From JAEINY01 sp942490535 (lineage in GTDB: Bacteria > Bacteroidota > Bacteroidia > Bacteroidales > Marinilabiliaceae), in contig CALNXQ010000008.1 of assembly GCA_942490535.1 (NCBI GenBank), positions 372,001 through 436,000 of the forward strand: a stretch of 64,000 nt of DNA, read 5' to 3'. Position 1 is the first letter of the stretch, and each line of letters starts with the position of its first letter. A model generated the notes under the pieces. It had not been told where the DNA came from, did no database searches, and saw nothing but the letters and a program-made list of their open reading frames with translations. This document shows positions 1 to 9,912 of the stretch, in pieces. The position numbers were made by a program, and so were the translations under genes.

Positions 1-3000
1 GCTTCAGAATTATCAATTCCAATTTCAGCGCCGTCCGATGGATCACAGAAGTATCCTGAACCAATCATTTTAAATGCCACTGGCAATGGATTAACAGTCA
101 AAGTCACACGGTTTAACATTTCAATGGCACAATCCACACCGTTATCACCAATCACAAAATACTCACCCTCTTCATTCACCAGAGGGAATAACTGAGCCAC
201 TCCATTACCTACGAAACTCCCTTTGGCTGTTCCACTAATACTTCCAGGTGCATCAGCTAAATATAGCGTGTAAGTAACAGCTGATTCTGTAGCTGATAAT
301 CCAAATTGTTGACCGGGATCGCCATTACAAATATCACCGGCACCTGTTACGGAATACTGATTGATGGCACCCGGAACATTTATAAGTACATCATCTATTA
401 ATAAATCTTCACAACCATTTAAACTAGCATAGGCATTATAAGTGGCTGCAACATCAACTATTGCATTTGGAAATTCAATGTCATTACCATTACCTATCAC
501 AATATTACCAGTACGAATACCCCCTTTTACTAATTCATAAACGACTCCAGCTTCTGAATTTTCCACAATCACAATAGCCCCTGTTGAACAATCAGTTCCT
601 GTACCAGCCTTAACCGAAAGTAGTTTAGATAAATCAGCATAGGATTTCTCGGCAATAGCAAAACGACCATTCATCTCCGAAGTACAAGAAGTAACACCGT
701 CTTTTTTGCGCCCAACTATATAATAGGTATCTGTTCCGGTTATCTCGAATGTGAGCAACCCACCAGTTCCATCCGTCCACGGACCAGTAGTAGCATCGCC
801 TTCTCGCTCCCATCGGTACTCCACATCCGCTTCAGATCCATTCAAACGCAAGTAAGTGACACTGCCGGTACAATAATCGCCATCAGAGGTCACATCAAAA
901 GCAAATGGCAGAGGATCCACAACAATATCAAGCGTATTATTCATAGGTGACTGACACCCTACACCTGGTTTTGCTGCCGTCACAGAATAAGTACCAGTTG
1001 TTAAGAAAGTACCAGGGAAGAATAAAGGTGTTGCATTATCGGTTACTGTTCCTGTTATAGGACCACCTTGCGCAACGCCACCTAAATACAATTGATATTC
1101 AACCCCTAACTCTTGACCTGCTAACCAAAGCTGCAATCCTGTTCCATCACCGAAACAGTAATGCCCTCCATTAGTAGCTTCCAGATTATGAGTCACCGGA
1201 AGAGCGATGGTTTGCACATCAACACTACCGTTCATTGGAAATTCACATCCAGAACCGGAAAGCACACGAACGGTATACACTCCATCTGCAGTGAACAGTC
1301 CTAATGAAATATCACCACTATTACCAGGAACTGAAACGCCAGTATCAACACCATCTTTATAAACTACATAATTAACAGTACTATTGAGTGAACCATCTAA
1401 ACGAATTTCAATACCTACATCTCCTGCACAATATCTACCATCAGTCGGGATGGAGTAGACATTGAAAGGTACATCTGATCCGTCACCATTGATGGTAAAG
1501 GCTCCATCCATTAAAATTGAACATCCGAATGAACTTACCGCTTGCACGGTATATACGCCAATAACACTTTGAGCAGAAAAGCTGATCGCATTTCCATCAC
1601 CCACAACAGTTTCAACTAAAGCACCATTGAGCAATAAATTATAGTTAATATTGTTATCTGAGTCGGCTACTCCAATGATCCAACCAACTCCAGCATTACA
1701 ACCCGTCTCTGACCCATTGTATGGATTTACCTGATAAACAGATGGAAGTGGATTTTCAGTGACCGTGATTCGATTTTTCATTTCGAAGCGATCGGCTGGT
1801 ACTGTCAAATAGTAACCTTCAATTCTATATTCCTCAGTTCCGGGGAGATTGTCCCACTGAACAGCATTTGTTCCATCATGAGTGATGGTTCCGATAATAT
1901 TATTATCCGATGTCCGAATTAAGTCATAAGTCACACCGTCTTGTGGAGCAGTTAAATAAATACTGACTCCCACATCTCCTTGACAATGTTCGGTAGCAGA
2001 AGACGATACATCCAACAGTAGAATACCTTCCAAAACAGACATGTTTAATGTCGCTGTAGAAATACAACCAAATCCATTGTATACATTCACTGAAACCGCA
2101 TCACCATCTGCTAATGAAGTTGAATCATAAGTATCGTCGGCACTTCTATCCTGTACTTTAGATCCATTTACAAAGAACTCATATTCTGCTCCTCCAGTTC
2201 CAGTAAGCACTACTGAAGTACCAGCTATAATAGTACCTGATGGATTAGCACTTATTCCAGCAACTGGATTTGGGTTAACAGTAGTAATAATGCCAGCCGA
2301 CAATGTATAACATCCAGTTGCACTGTTAGTCACCTGTACGGTCACCTCATCTCCGTCGGCAAGTATTGTCGTCACATATTTATCTGTGGCAGAAGCTCCC
2401 TGAACAGAAGTCCCATTCACAAAAAATTCGTAGATATCACCGCCAGTACCTGTAAAGGTTACTTCTTCATCCTGGCAAATTGTATTATCAGCATCAGAGC
2501 TACTAATAGTAGCTGCTGGAATAGGATTCACGTTTACGTTTGCACTGGTTGCTGCGGCAGCTAGACAACCTGCTGTATTTTCATAATTTACACTAACAGA
2601 CTGAGGATTACTAGTCGCATCATTCCAGGTAACCTCTATTCTACCATCTCCTAAGTCATTAACGGTTCCTCCTGCCGAAACAGTCCAGTCGTAATTGCTC
2701 TGACCTGATTCGGTTTGATAGATATAATTCCCTCCTAAACAAACATCGGTTGCTCCACTTAACGTTACAGTTGGTAAAGCCTGAATGGTAACAGGTACAT
2801 TAGTAGCAGTTGATGCAGAACATCCATCAGAATTATCATAATTAACACTGATAGAGCCAGCTCCTGCCACACCCCAATCTACTATAACACTAGACTGATC
2901 AGCTGGACCGTTTATCGTACCTCCTGTCACTACCCAACTCCAGTTGCTTTCTCCTGAACCAGACTCTGTTGTATAAGTTACACTACTATTCGCACAAGGT

Positions 3001-6000
3001 GTTAAGTCGCCTGTCAGAATACTTGGAGTTGGCTGTGCATTTACAGTGACATCAAACTCTGTTGCATTGGCAGCACTACAACCTGCGGCACTTTCTTGAT
3101 AATTAACTGAAATAGTGTGAAATCCAGGTGTTGTCCACAAAACAGTAATCGTTCCATCCATATCATTTGATTGAACAGTGCCCTCTACTGGTACCGTCCA
3201 TGCATAATTGCTTTTCCCAGACTCTGTACGATATGTACCAACAGAATTATTACAAACCGGTGTGTCACCACTCAAACCAACGGTTGGAATTGGATATACA
3301 GTTACGTTTGTACTGGTTGCTGCGGTAGCTAGACAACCTGCTGTATTTTCATAATTTACACTAACAGTCTGAGGATTACTAGTCGCATCATTCCAGGTGA
3401 CTTCTATTCTCCCATCTCCTAAATCATTGATGGTTCCACCTGCCGAAACGGTCCAGTCATAATTGGTCTGGCCCGATTCGGTTTGATAACTATAAGTACC
3501 TCCTACACAAACATCTGTTGATCCACTTAAGGTTACAGTTGGTAAAGCTTCAATAGTAACAGGTACATTAGTAGCGGTGGATGCAGAACAACCATTAGAG
3601 TTATCATAATTAACACTGATAGAACCGGCTCCTGCTACGCCCCAATCAACAACAACACTTGCCTGATCTGCTGGGCCGCTTATCGTACCACCTGTCACTA
3701 CCCAACTCCAGTTGCTTTCTCCTGAACCAGACTCTGTTGTATAAGTTACACTACTATTCGCACAAGGTGTTAAGTCGCCTGTCAGAATACTTGGAGTTGG
3801 TTGTGCATTTACTGTGACATCAAACTCTGTTGCATTGGCAGCACGACATCCTGCAGCACTTTCTTCATAATTAACTGAGATGGTGTATACTCCAGGTGTT
3901 GTCCACACAACAGTAATCGTTCCATCCATATCATTTGATTGAACAGTACCCTCTGCAGGTACCGTCCATGCATAATTGCTTTTCCCAGACTCTGTACGAT
4001 ATGTACCAACAGAATTATTACAAACCGGTGTGTCACCACTCAAACCAACTGTCGGTATTGGATATACAGTTACGTTTGTACTGGTTGCTGCGGTAGCTAG
4101 ACAACCCGCTGCATTTTCATAATTTACACTAACAGTCTGAGGATTACTAGTCGCATCATTCCAGGTAACTTCTATTCTACCATCTCCTAAGTCATTGACG
4201 GCTCCACCTGCCGAAACTGTCCAGTCATAATTGGTCTGGCCCGATTCGGTTTGATAAACATAAGTACCTCCTACACAAACATCTGTTGATCCACTTAACG
4301 TTACAATTGGTAAAGCTTCAATTGTAACAGGAACATTTGTAGCGGTGGATGCAGAACAACCATTAGAATTATCATAATTAACGCTGATAGAACCAGCTCC
4401 TGCTATGCCCCAATCCACAACAACACTTGCCTGATCGGCTGCACCGTCTATTGTACCGCCTGTCACCGCCCAACTCCAGTTGCTTTCTCCTGAACCAGAC
4501 TCTGTTGTATACGTTACAGTACTATTAGCACAAGGTGTTAAATCGCCAGTCAGAATACTAGGAGCAGGACGAGTATTAACGGTCATTACAATATTAGGAG
4601 TAGAAGAAGCCGTACACCCCTTATCTGAGGTAGCCACAACATACACAGCACTATTATTGGCCAATGTACTTGACTCATAAAAATTCTCAGTTCCACTCTT
4701 AACACTAACTCCGTTGACAAAAAACGCATAATTAGTAAATGTGCCTGGATTAGCCGTAAAGGTCGCATTTTCACCTTCGCAGATTGTCGTTCCAGGTGCT
4801 ACAGCTATTGTTACATTTGGATTTGGATTAACAATAATGCTAACAGGTGCTGAAGTACCAACACACCCTTTATCGATATCAGTTATAACAACATGAACTT
4901 CATCTCCATTTTGCAATGCATTGTCTGTATAGATACTGCTGGTACCATCCTGCATTGTCGTTGGAGTACCTCCTCTTGTACGAATAAATTCATAATTATA
5001 ATTACCAGATCCTTTTCCGGATGTACTGGCATTAAATGTTACCGGATTTCCAGCACATATCTCTGCACCAGGTGATGAGATACTAATCGATGCATCGACA
5101 TTATTAACCACTACCTGAACACTGGCAATTGCACTACAATCGGTCGGATGACTGGTATCGAATCCTTCTACCCATATAATATCACCATCAACTAAGGTAT
5201 TGTCCGAATAATCAGCAGTTGCACTTCTCGCCTGAACAACAGTGGCTGTTGCAAACGTTGGCCCCTTATAGAATATATATTCATTCGCACTTCCGGCAGT
5301 AAAAGTCACATTTGTTCCCAAACAGAACTCATCATTCGTTTGGTTACTAACTAAAGTTACTGCAGGATTACTATTAATAACCACTTCATGATCTAAAGTG
5401 TTTGTACACGTTCCATCATCAACAGTAACAGTGTAAGTTCCTTCATGTGTTCCGATAACTCCAGCCGCAATGTTGATAATACTTCCTGTTGTACTTCCAC
5501 CACCAGGTAAAGCCCACGAGTAGCTTATTCCACCTCCGGCAGTTAAGCTAATTGCGTCACCTTCACACACCTCAGTAGTTGTAACGATAGGACTACCATT
5601 AATGGTAGGTGTAGGTAAAGTAGTCATTGTAACGTCAATATCCCCATTAGCCACACAAGAGTTTCCATCTGTAACAGTTACTGTATACACACCATCATAG
5701 GTAGCCTTATCTGCTGCCAGTATTAAAGGATTCTCATCTGAACTGGTAAAACCATTGCTAGCATGTGTCCATGCAAAAGAATAGTTAGCAGTCCCTCCTG
5801 TCCTATTGGCATTTAACTGCAAACCTCCTCCGTCACAAACAGGATCAAAACTTGGGGTAACTTGAGGTTCCGGAAATACAGTTACACTTACATTGGCAGT
5901 TCCACTACAATCCGTTAAATAGTCTGTATCAAATCCTTGAACAAAAATCACATCACCATTAACTAGTGTGTTATCGGAGTAAGTTGCAGTGGCACTGCGC

Positions 6001-7604
6001 CCCTGAACCTCATTTCCAGGAGCAATAGAGCCTTTATAAAAAACATATTCATCTGCACCAGACGCAGTAAAAGTAACATTAGTCCCTGGACAGAACTCGT
6101 TATTAGTCTGATCACTTACTAAGGCAACAGCCGGAATCGGATTTACAGTAACTGTGGCCGATCCAGTCATATCAACAGCTTGAGCAACGCAATTTGCATC
6201 ATTTAATGCGGTAATTGTGTATGGATATACAGTTTGAGCATTTACGGGGTTTGCTACTGGCGAAACCGGTAATGTAAATGGGCTAGCAGATGCCGTTACA
6301 TTATATGTGTTTGTTCCATCCGTATACGTAATATCCCAGTCTGCTGACCCGGCTAAATTAACACTTAAATTTGTGGATGATCCATCACAAATAGACGCAT
6401 CCCCACTTAATGCCGAAGCTGGTCGTGGTATTATGGTAATATCCGCTTGTCCTGACAATGTAACAGCTGAACAAACAGGAGTATTTGAATCCGTTAATGA
6501 CTTTATTGTGTAACTGGCATTGCTTGTTGCTACGATAGTCTCAACATGTGGACTGGTATTGATATTATTAACTACATAATCATTTGATCCATCAGTATAG
6601 ACCAACGTCCAAGGAGCAACTCCGGTTAAGGTGAATGTTAAATCAGTATTTGCACCCTGGCAAACACTTGCAGTACCAGATATAGATCCTACTGGAGGCG
6701 TGTTGATAGTTACATTTGTTTCATCAAAATTGGTACACCCTTTCTCATCTGCCACCGTTAATCGATAAGTACCTGCTCCTGCACTACCTATGCCATTTAT
6801 AACTGGTTCAAGGTCCGAGCTTCCAAAACTATTAGGTCCTGTCCAGGCATAAGATAAAGTACCGGTACCACCAGAAGCTGTAGAATTAGCAAAACTAACA
6901 TCACCCCCTTCACAAACCGGACTATCATTAACTGCCGATGCAGTTGGATTTGGATAAACTGTAACAGACGGACGAACATCAGGCATAACTGATGAACAAA
7001 TTCCATCATCAGCCACCACATAATATGTATATGTATTTGCCGTAAAACTTGTTACAGGCATTACAACATCATTACCATTATCACCAACATATGAGCCTAT
7101 TGAACTTGCATTACCTTCCACAAAAAGTTCATATGTAGTTAGTGAACTTTGAGACCCCTTAAGCACTAATTCAAATTGAACGCCCACACAAGCCTCAGCA
7201 GGATCCGGAGCTTCCAAGGGAAATTTTTCGGGCGCTTGTCTGATTCGAACCTTTGCAAAACTAAGTGATCCACCAGGTGCAGCCGGGGTACCAGTTCGAC
7301 AAACAATCATCACCACCTGATTCAAATATGCCGCTGGAACATTACTTGGAGTAAAATAATAATCACCAGCATCCTCTCTTACCAGCTCAGGTATAGGAGA
7401 ACCTGGTGCGTCAAAGCCTGGCAACTTTTCTGCAATATACCAAAAATATTGCGTCCAGCTGGGATCATTAGGGCAATCCAAAAGAACATCAACTCCGTTA
7501 TCACAATAGTTATTGCCTTCATAACAACTTTGCCCGTTTACTTGAAATCCTAGCAGAAAAAGTAGACTAACAAGTGCTATGTATTTAAATTTAGAGTGTA
7601 CCAT
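1..7604 (-). CDS. Giant secreted Ig/PKD-like repeat surface protein (C-terminus beyond the window)
   Basis: One frame stays open from an ATG at 7604 to the left edge, giving at least 2,534 residues without the C-terminus. The N-terminus is a signal peptide (MVHSKFKYIALVSLLFLLGF, cleaved near VNGQ). Residues about 25-125 form a domain shared with the neighbouring 137-residue protein. The rest is a string of roughly 80-90-residue Ig/PKD-like modules, each with a proline-rich linker (VNPNP, VYPIP, IEALP), a cysteine pair and a TYTVTV-like final strand; by length about 28 modules fit. Residues about 1005-1690 hold near-identical tandem repeats. Modules towards the left edge are of the YCxGDxG type found in gliding-motility and SprB-like proteins. 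Such proteins are normally exported by the type IX secretion system through a C-terminal sorting domain, which would lie outside the window. Role in adhesion or gliding is inference. The same frame was confirmed at 7604, 4076 and the left edge, so no net frameshift is seen. Confidence 0.88.
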   Translation of the reverse strand, partial: MVHSKFKYIALVSLLFLLGFQVNGQSCYEGNNYCDNGVDVLLDCPNDPSWTQYFWYIAEKLPGFDAPGSPIPELVREDAGDYYFTPSNVPAAYLNQVVMIVCRTGTPAAPGGSLSFAKVRIRQAPEKFPLEAPDPAEACVGVQFELVLKGSQSSLTTYELFVEGNASSIGSYVGDNGNDVVMPVTSFTANTYTYYVVADDGICSSVMPDVRPSVTVYPNPTASAVNDSPVCEGGDVSFANSTASGGTGTLSYAWTGPNSFGSSDLEPVINGIGSAGAGTYRLTVADEKGCTNFDETNVTINTPPVGSISGTASVCQGANTDLTFTLTGVAPWTLVYTDGSNDYVVNNINTSPHVETIVATSNASYTIKSLTDSNTPVCSAVTLSGQADITIIPRPASALSGDASICDGSSTNLSVNLAGSADWDITYTDGTNTYNVTASASPFTLPVSPVANPVNAQTVYPYTITALNDANCVAQAVDMTGSATVTVNPIPAVALVSDQTNNEFCPGTNVTFTASGADEYVFYKGSIAPGNEVQGRSATATYSDNTLVNGDVIFVQGFDTDYLTDCSGTANVSVTVFPEPQVTPSFDPVCDGGGLQLNANRTGGTANYSFAWTHASNGFTSSDENPLILAADKATYDGVYTVTVTDGNSCVANGDIDVTMTTLPTPTINGSPIVTTTEVCEGDAISLTAGGGISYSWALPGGGSTTGSIINIAAGVIGTHEGTYTVTVDDGTCTNTLDHEVVINSNPAVTLVSNQTNDEFCLGTNVTFTAGSANEYIFYKGPTFATATVVQARSATADYSDNTLVDGDIIWVEGFDTSHPTDCSAIASVQVVVNNVDASISISSPGAEICAGNPVTFNASTSGKGSGNYNYEFIRTRGGTPTTMQDGTSSIYTDNALQNGDEVHVVITDIDKGCVGTSAPVSIIVNPNPNVTIAVAPGTTICEGENATFTANPGTFTNYAFFVNGVSVKSGTENFYESSTLANNSAVYVVATSDKGCTASSTPNIVMTVNTRPAPSILTGDLTPCANSTVTYTTESGSGESNWSWAVTGGTIDGAADQASVVVDWGIAGAGSISVNYDNSNGCSASTATNVPVTIEALPIVTLSGSTDVCVGGTYVYQTESGQTNYDWTVSAGGAVNDLGDGRIEVTWNDATSNPQTVSVNYENAAGCLATAATSTNVTVYPIPTVGLSGDTPVCNNSVGTYRTESGKSNYAWTVPAEGTVQSNDMDGTITVVWTTPGVYTISVNYEESAAGCRAANATEFDVTVNAQPTPSILTGDLTPCANSSVTYTTESGSGESNWSWVVTGGTISGPADQASVVVDWGVAGAGSISVNYDNSNGCSASTATNVPVTIEALPTVTLSGSTDVCVGGTYSYQTESGQTNYDWTVSAGGTINDLGDGRIEVTWNDATSNPQTVSVNYENTAGCLATAATSTNVTVYPIPTVGLSGDTPVCNNSVGTYRTESGKSNYAWTVPVEGTVQSNDMDGTITVLWTTPGFHTISVNYQESAAGCSAANATEFDVTVNAQPTPSILTGDLTPCANSSVTYTTESGSGESNWSWVVTGGTINGPADQSSVIVDWGVAGAGSISVNYDNSDGCSASTATNVPVTIQALPTVTLSGATDVCLGGNYIYQTESGQSNYDWTVSAGGTVNDLGDGRIEVTWNDATSNPQSVSVNYENTAGCLAAAATSANVNVNPIPAATISSSDADNTICQDEEVTFTGTGGDIYEFFVNGTSVQGASATDKYVTTILADGDEVTVQVTNSATGCYTLSAGIITTVNPNPVAGISANPSGTIIAGTSVVLTGTGGAEYEFFVNGSKVQDRSADDTYDSTSLADGDAVSVNVYNGFGCISTATLNMSVLEGILLLDVSSSATEHCQGDVGVSIYLTAPQDGVTYDLIRTSDNNIIGTITHDGTNAVQWDNLPGTEEYRIEGYYLTVPADRFEMKNRITVTENPLPSVYQVNPYNGSETGCNAGVGWIIGVADSDNNINYNLLLNGALVETVVGDGNAISFSAQSVIGVYTVQAVSSFGCSILMDGAFTINGDGSDVPFNVYSIPTDGRYCAGDVGIEIRLDGSLNSTVNYVVYKDGVDTGVSVPGNSGDISLGLFTADGVYTVRVLSGSGCEFPMNGSVDVQTIALPVTHNLEATNGGHYCFGDGTGLQLWLAGQELGVEYQLYLGGVAQGGPITGTVTDNATPLFFPGTFLTTGTYSVTAAKPGVGCQSPMNNTLDIVVDPLPFAFDVTSDGDYCTGSVTYLRLNGSEADVEYRWEREGDATTGPWTDGTGGLLTFEITGTDTYYIVGRKKDGVTSCTSEMNGRFAIAEKSYADLSKLLSVKAGTGTDCSTGAIVIVENSEAGVVYELVKGGIRTGNIVIGNGNDIEFPNAIVDVAATYNAYASLNGCEDLLIDDVLINVPGAINQYSVTGAGDICNGDPGQQFGLSATESAVTYTLYLADAPGSISGTAKGSFVGNGVAQLFPLVNEEGEYFVIGDNGVDCAIEMLNRVTLTVNPLPVAFKMIGSGYFCDPSDGAEIGIDNSE
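2533..4590 (-). repeat. 768-bp tandem repeat (about 2.7 copies) inside the giant adhesin
   Basis: Copies lie at about 2533-3300, 3301-4068 and 4069-4590 (partial). Matching landmarks (for example ttacgttt at 2534, 3302 and 4070) are exactly 768 bp apart, which is 256 codons, so the frame is kept. Each full unit encodes three Ig-like modules in the order VYPIPTVGLSGDTPVC, then NAQPTPSILTGDLTPC, then IEALPTVTLSGSTDVC. The partial copy lacks the first module. The copies differ by scattered substitutions only, which points to recent duplication or gene conversion. Confidence 0.9.
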
Positions 7605-7627
7605 TTTAACTGTTTTTCCTAATAAAC

Positions 7628-8041
7628 TTAATTACTACCGACAACTCTGAATGATGAATAATTAACATACCCACCTTCATCACTTGATAAGATGAAGACC
7701 AATACTACATCTTGATTCGGCATTTCTTTATAAACAGCATTTGTATCCAGGTAATAATCCCCGTGCTTCTTTACAATTGCACCCTTTATTATTTCACCTA
7801 TACTTCTATCTTGATTCAACTTTGCTACAACCCAACTCACCATTCCTTTATATCTCTTACTTTCTTCTGGCTTACAATCCAACAACACCTCTCCTGCATT
7901 AACAGCATACACTTTCGCTAGACAAGGCAAGTTCTCTTCCTTATTATCTTGTGCAACAACGTTAACTACATTAACCAAAAGAATAATAACTAAAGCTCCA
8001 ATAGCTGCAAGTTTCTTTTTCATGTGCTTCAATTTTTTCAT
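7628..8041 (-). CDS. Small secreted protein paralogous to the N-terminal domain of the adjacent adhesin
   Basis: A 137-residue protein with a signal peptide (residues about 1-30, hydrophobic IGALVIILLVNVVNVVA). It lies 23 bp upstream of the giant adhesin start on the same strand, so the two are probably co-transcribed. Its mature part aligns with residues about 35-125 of the adhesin: GEVLLDC against VDVLLDC, then WVVAKL against WYIAEKL, GDYYL against GDYYF, NQDVVLVF against NQVVMIV, and SSFRVV against SFAKVRI. No family is recognised. It could be a separate copy of a surface-exposed or partner-binding domain. A downstream in-frame ATG at 8023 is an alternative start; both leave a signal peptide. 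Confidence 0.8.
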   Translation of the reverse strand: MKKLKHMKKKLAAIGALVIILLVNVVNVVAQDNKEENLPCLAKVYAVNAGEVLLDCKPEESKRYKGMVSWVVAKLNQDRSIGEIIKGAIVKKHGDYYLDTNAVYKEMPNQDVVLVFILSSDEGGYVNYSSFRVVGSN

Positions 8042-8171
8042 TGATCAGATGCAACTCACAAACATTTCTCATCATCACTTCCCTGATAGATTGAATTATT
8101 TGTTTGTTTCATAGAACCGACATTTTCTTTTTCAAATCCTACCTAACAAAGCCTTCTACCTCATTAAATAG

Positions 8172-8201
8172 CAAAAATAATTTTAATATCCTATATACAA
8201 A
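8172..8201 (-). promoter_or_regulatory. Predicted Bacteroidota promoter for the small protein-adhesin operon
   Basis: On the minus strand a TTTG (8201-8198) is followed after 18 nt by TATTTTTG (8179-8172), matching the TTTG-N19-TAnnTTTG Bacteroidota consensus. Transcription would begin near 8165, leaving a leader of about 125 nt before the ATG at 8041. Apart from this the 399-bp AT-rich gap 8042-8440 shows nothing recognisable. Confidence 0.5.
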
Positions 8202-8440
8202 TAAATCGCTTAGGTTTTTTACTATATTTTTATGAACAACCCATTTATCCAGCCTGCAACGGACACCTACTTTCCTAATGAAACCGCCACATGATTAACG
8301 TAATAAACTACAATGTACTATTATTCAATCAGTTCTAACCACATCATTTTGACCTATATCGCATATAATAATTTAATATTTTTTAACGTTTGTACGGGCT
8401 AACTCAGCTTTAGTTACATACTCCACCCGGAGAAGCAAAT

Positions 8441-9106
8441 TCACTCTCCCTTACTTAATAATTGCCGAATCCATTCCTGATTAACCTGATCTGAATCCTG
8501 CACTGCAATTCGCACAATTTTAATGTAATCACTGAGCCAGGCTTGCCACAAGATTGTTTTGCGCTGCCGTTCATTAACTACTTTACGCACCTCCGCCACC
8601 AGGCGTGTACATTTCTCCGATAGCAATTGCAACTGACTCAGCTCTTCCTTCAGAACTTCCACATGCTTCATCTCCACACCAAACACGTTCATTTGAGTTA
8701 CAAAATCAGGGGTGGCCAATAAATTATTACAAAAAATAGAAACCTGATAAAACCATTTTTCATACACCCGCTCACGTGGTCCCTTCAAGACCAAGGCCAC
8801 CTGCGCTTCTTCATCAGCTTCAAAAACAATGCGGGCAATCTTTAAATACTTCATATATAACCTTGCCACCAGTTCCTGACGCGCCGACTTCTCAGCCACA
8901 CACGCCACTTTACTTCCTTCGATCCGCAGCTGTCGTTCCATGGCATCACTCAATGCGTCGTATAAATACTGCCCCTCTGCAATGCGTTCTTCAGCATACC
9001 CATATTGGTCAACAGCCGCTTTCACGTGACTATTTTGTTGCGTCACCTTTAAAATGCGCTGACTCTTTATGACAAATTCGTTCAGTTTAAATCTAGTATA
9101 GTGCAT
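8441..9106 (-). CDS. Unrecognised alpha-helical protein, 221 residues
   Basis: The ORF starts at an ATG and encodes a soluble, highly helical protein with no signal peptide, membrane segment or catalytic motif that I recognise. Long amphipathic stretches (residues about 50-75, 80-105, 150-190) suggest a helical bundle or coiled-coil dimer. Charged pairs such as EERIAEGQYLYDALSDAMER and the KIVRIAV/KIARIVF segments, at about residues 90 and 200, hint at an internal duplication of a helical hairpin, but the match is short. It stands alone, with AT-rich gaps on both sides. Codon use is consistent with a real gene. It could belong to one of the Bacteroidota helical domains of unknown function; I do not assign one. 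Confidence 0.6.
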   Translation of the reverse strand: MHYTRFKLNEFVIKSQRILKVTQQNSHVKAAVDQYGYAEERIAEGQYLYDALSDAMERQLRIEGSKVACVAEKSARQELVARLYMKYLKIARIVFEADEEAQVALVLKGPRERVYEKWFYQVSIFCNNLLATPDFVTQMNVFGVEMKHVEVLKEELSQLQLLSEKCTRLVAEVRKVVNERQRKTILWQAWLSDYIKIVRIAVQDSDQVNQEWIRQLLSKGE

Positions 9107-9610
9107 ATGTTTCTAAACATAGATTAATCAACTACTTAAATAAACATTAATCAAATTAGAGGTTTTTATATTATAAATACAAATAAGTTTTAACATTTTT
9201 TATAAAAACATATCTATTCTATTAATTTTGTCATCTGATTTATAATTGGAGTATGCTTAATTAATATCTTTATTATCAAAATTTAAATAAGCAATGATCA
9301 TACAAAAACAATTAATAATCATATAGTTATTAGATTAGTCACTTAAATAAATAGTTTCCCACGATTTAAATCCAGCATCATCTTTATAACTAAAGTGTTC
9401 TAATATAGGATTTACGTATTATTAAAGCCACCTCCTGCAAACAGTCTTCTAATTTTGATTTGGAAAGCAGCAGCCTGTTGCAAAGAATCCACAAACATGA
9501 CGGACGCACACAAGCACACTGAATGTTTAGATTAAAATACTGCAGAGCACTTCAGGCTTCTTTTTTGTACTCTATCCAGAACAAAGAAATCACTTCATAA
9601 ACAGATAAAA
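9107..9610. other. AT-rich intergenic DNA without recognisable genes
   Basis: About 500 bp upstream of the helical-protein gene. 9107-9420 is very AT-rich and should contain that gene's promoter, but I could not find a convincing -7/-33 pair. 9420-9610 is of more normal composition and has no ORF of useful length; it leads into the phased-repeat element. Confidence 0.5.
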
Positions 9611-9614
9611 AATA

Positions 9615-9840
9615 ACGGTAACATTACGGTAACAAAGCGCATTAAAAGCCCACTGCAGGTAAGCACTACTATTAAACATAGTCCTTTATCGATTCCTAAT
9701 CGCACCATTACCGGGGCTTTTTCGACACTTGTTCGATCCTGCTTCGGTTCTATGGGACCGAAGCAGGATCGAACACCAACCGAACCAGCACCGAATGAGG
9801 TACGAGCGGGTTACGAAGCGACATGGAAGACTGATCGAAA
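9615..9840. repeat. Intergenic element with 11-bp phased TTCG/CGAA motifs and a 20-bp hairpin
   Basis: TTCG occurs at 9721, 9732 and 9743, and then CGA(A) at 9759, 9770, 9781, 9792, 9803, 9814 and 9836, all on an 11-bp grid (one slot, 9825, is empty). The two series face each other, forming a near-perfect hairpin at 9731-9774 with 18 uninterrupted base pairs plus two more around a short loop. Upstream, acggtaac is repeated at 9615 and 9626, also 11 bp apart. No coding sequence is present. The regular spacing suggests a dispersed repeat or sites lying on one face of the helix; function is unknown. Confidence 0.65.
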
Positions 9841-9844
9841 ACAT

Positions 9845-9886
9845 ATAAAAACAGCGCCTGCTTCCGATTGACGGAAACAGGCGCTG
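9845..9886 (-). terminator. Rho-independent terminator of the DUF2027/Smr gene
   Basis: Read on the minus strand, an inverted repeat with arms cagcgcctg and caggcgctg (9886-9852), extended by ttccg/cggaa, is followed by a run of Ts (9851-9846). It lies 26 bp beyond the stop codon at 9913. Confidence 0.85.
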
Positions 9887-9912
9887 GTTAAGAGCTTTTT
9901 GTATAGTTTCGA

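Noticed and set aside
2533..4590. CRISPR-like or VNTR array
   Set aside because: Repeats are 768 bp, in frame and protein-coding; there are no short repeats with unique spacers.
1..7604. Possible broken gene, because only short reading frames are obvious in this stretch
   Set aside because: The minus-strand frame from 7604 remains open to the edge; the same phase was confirmed at 4076 and at bases 1-59, and the translation is coherent Ig-like repeat protein.
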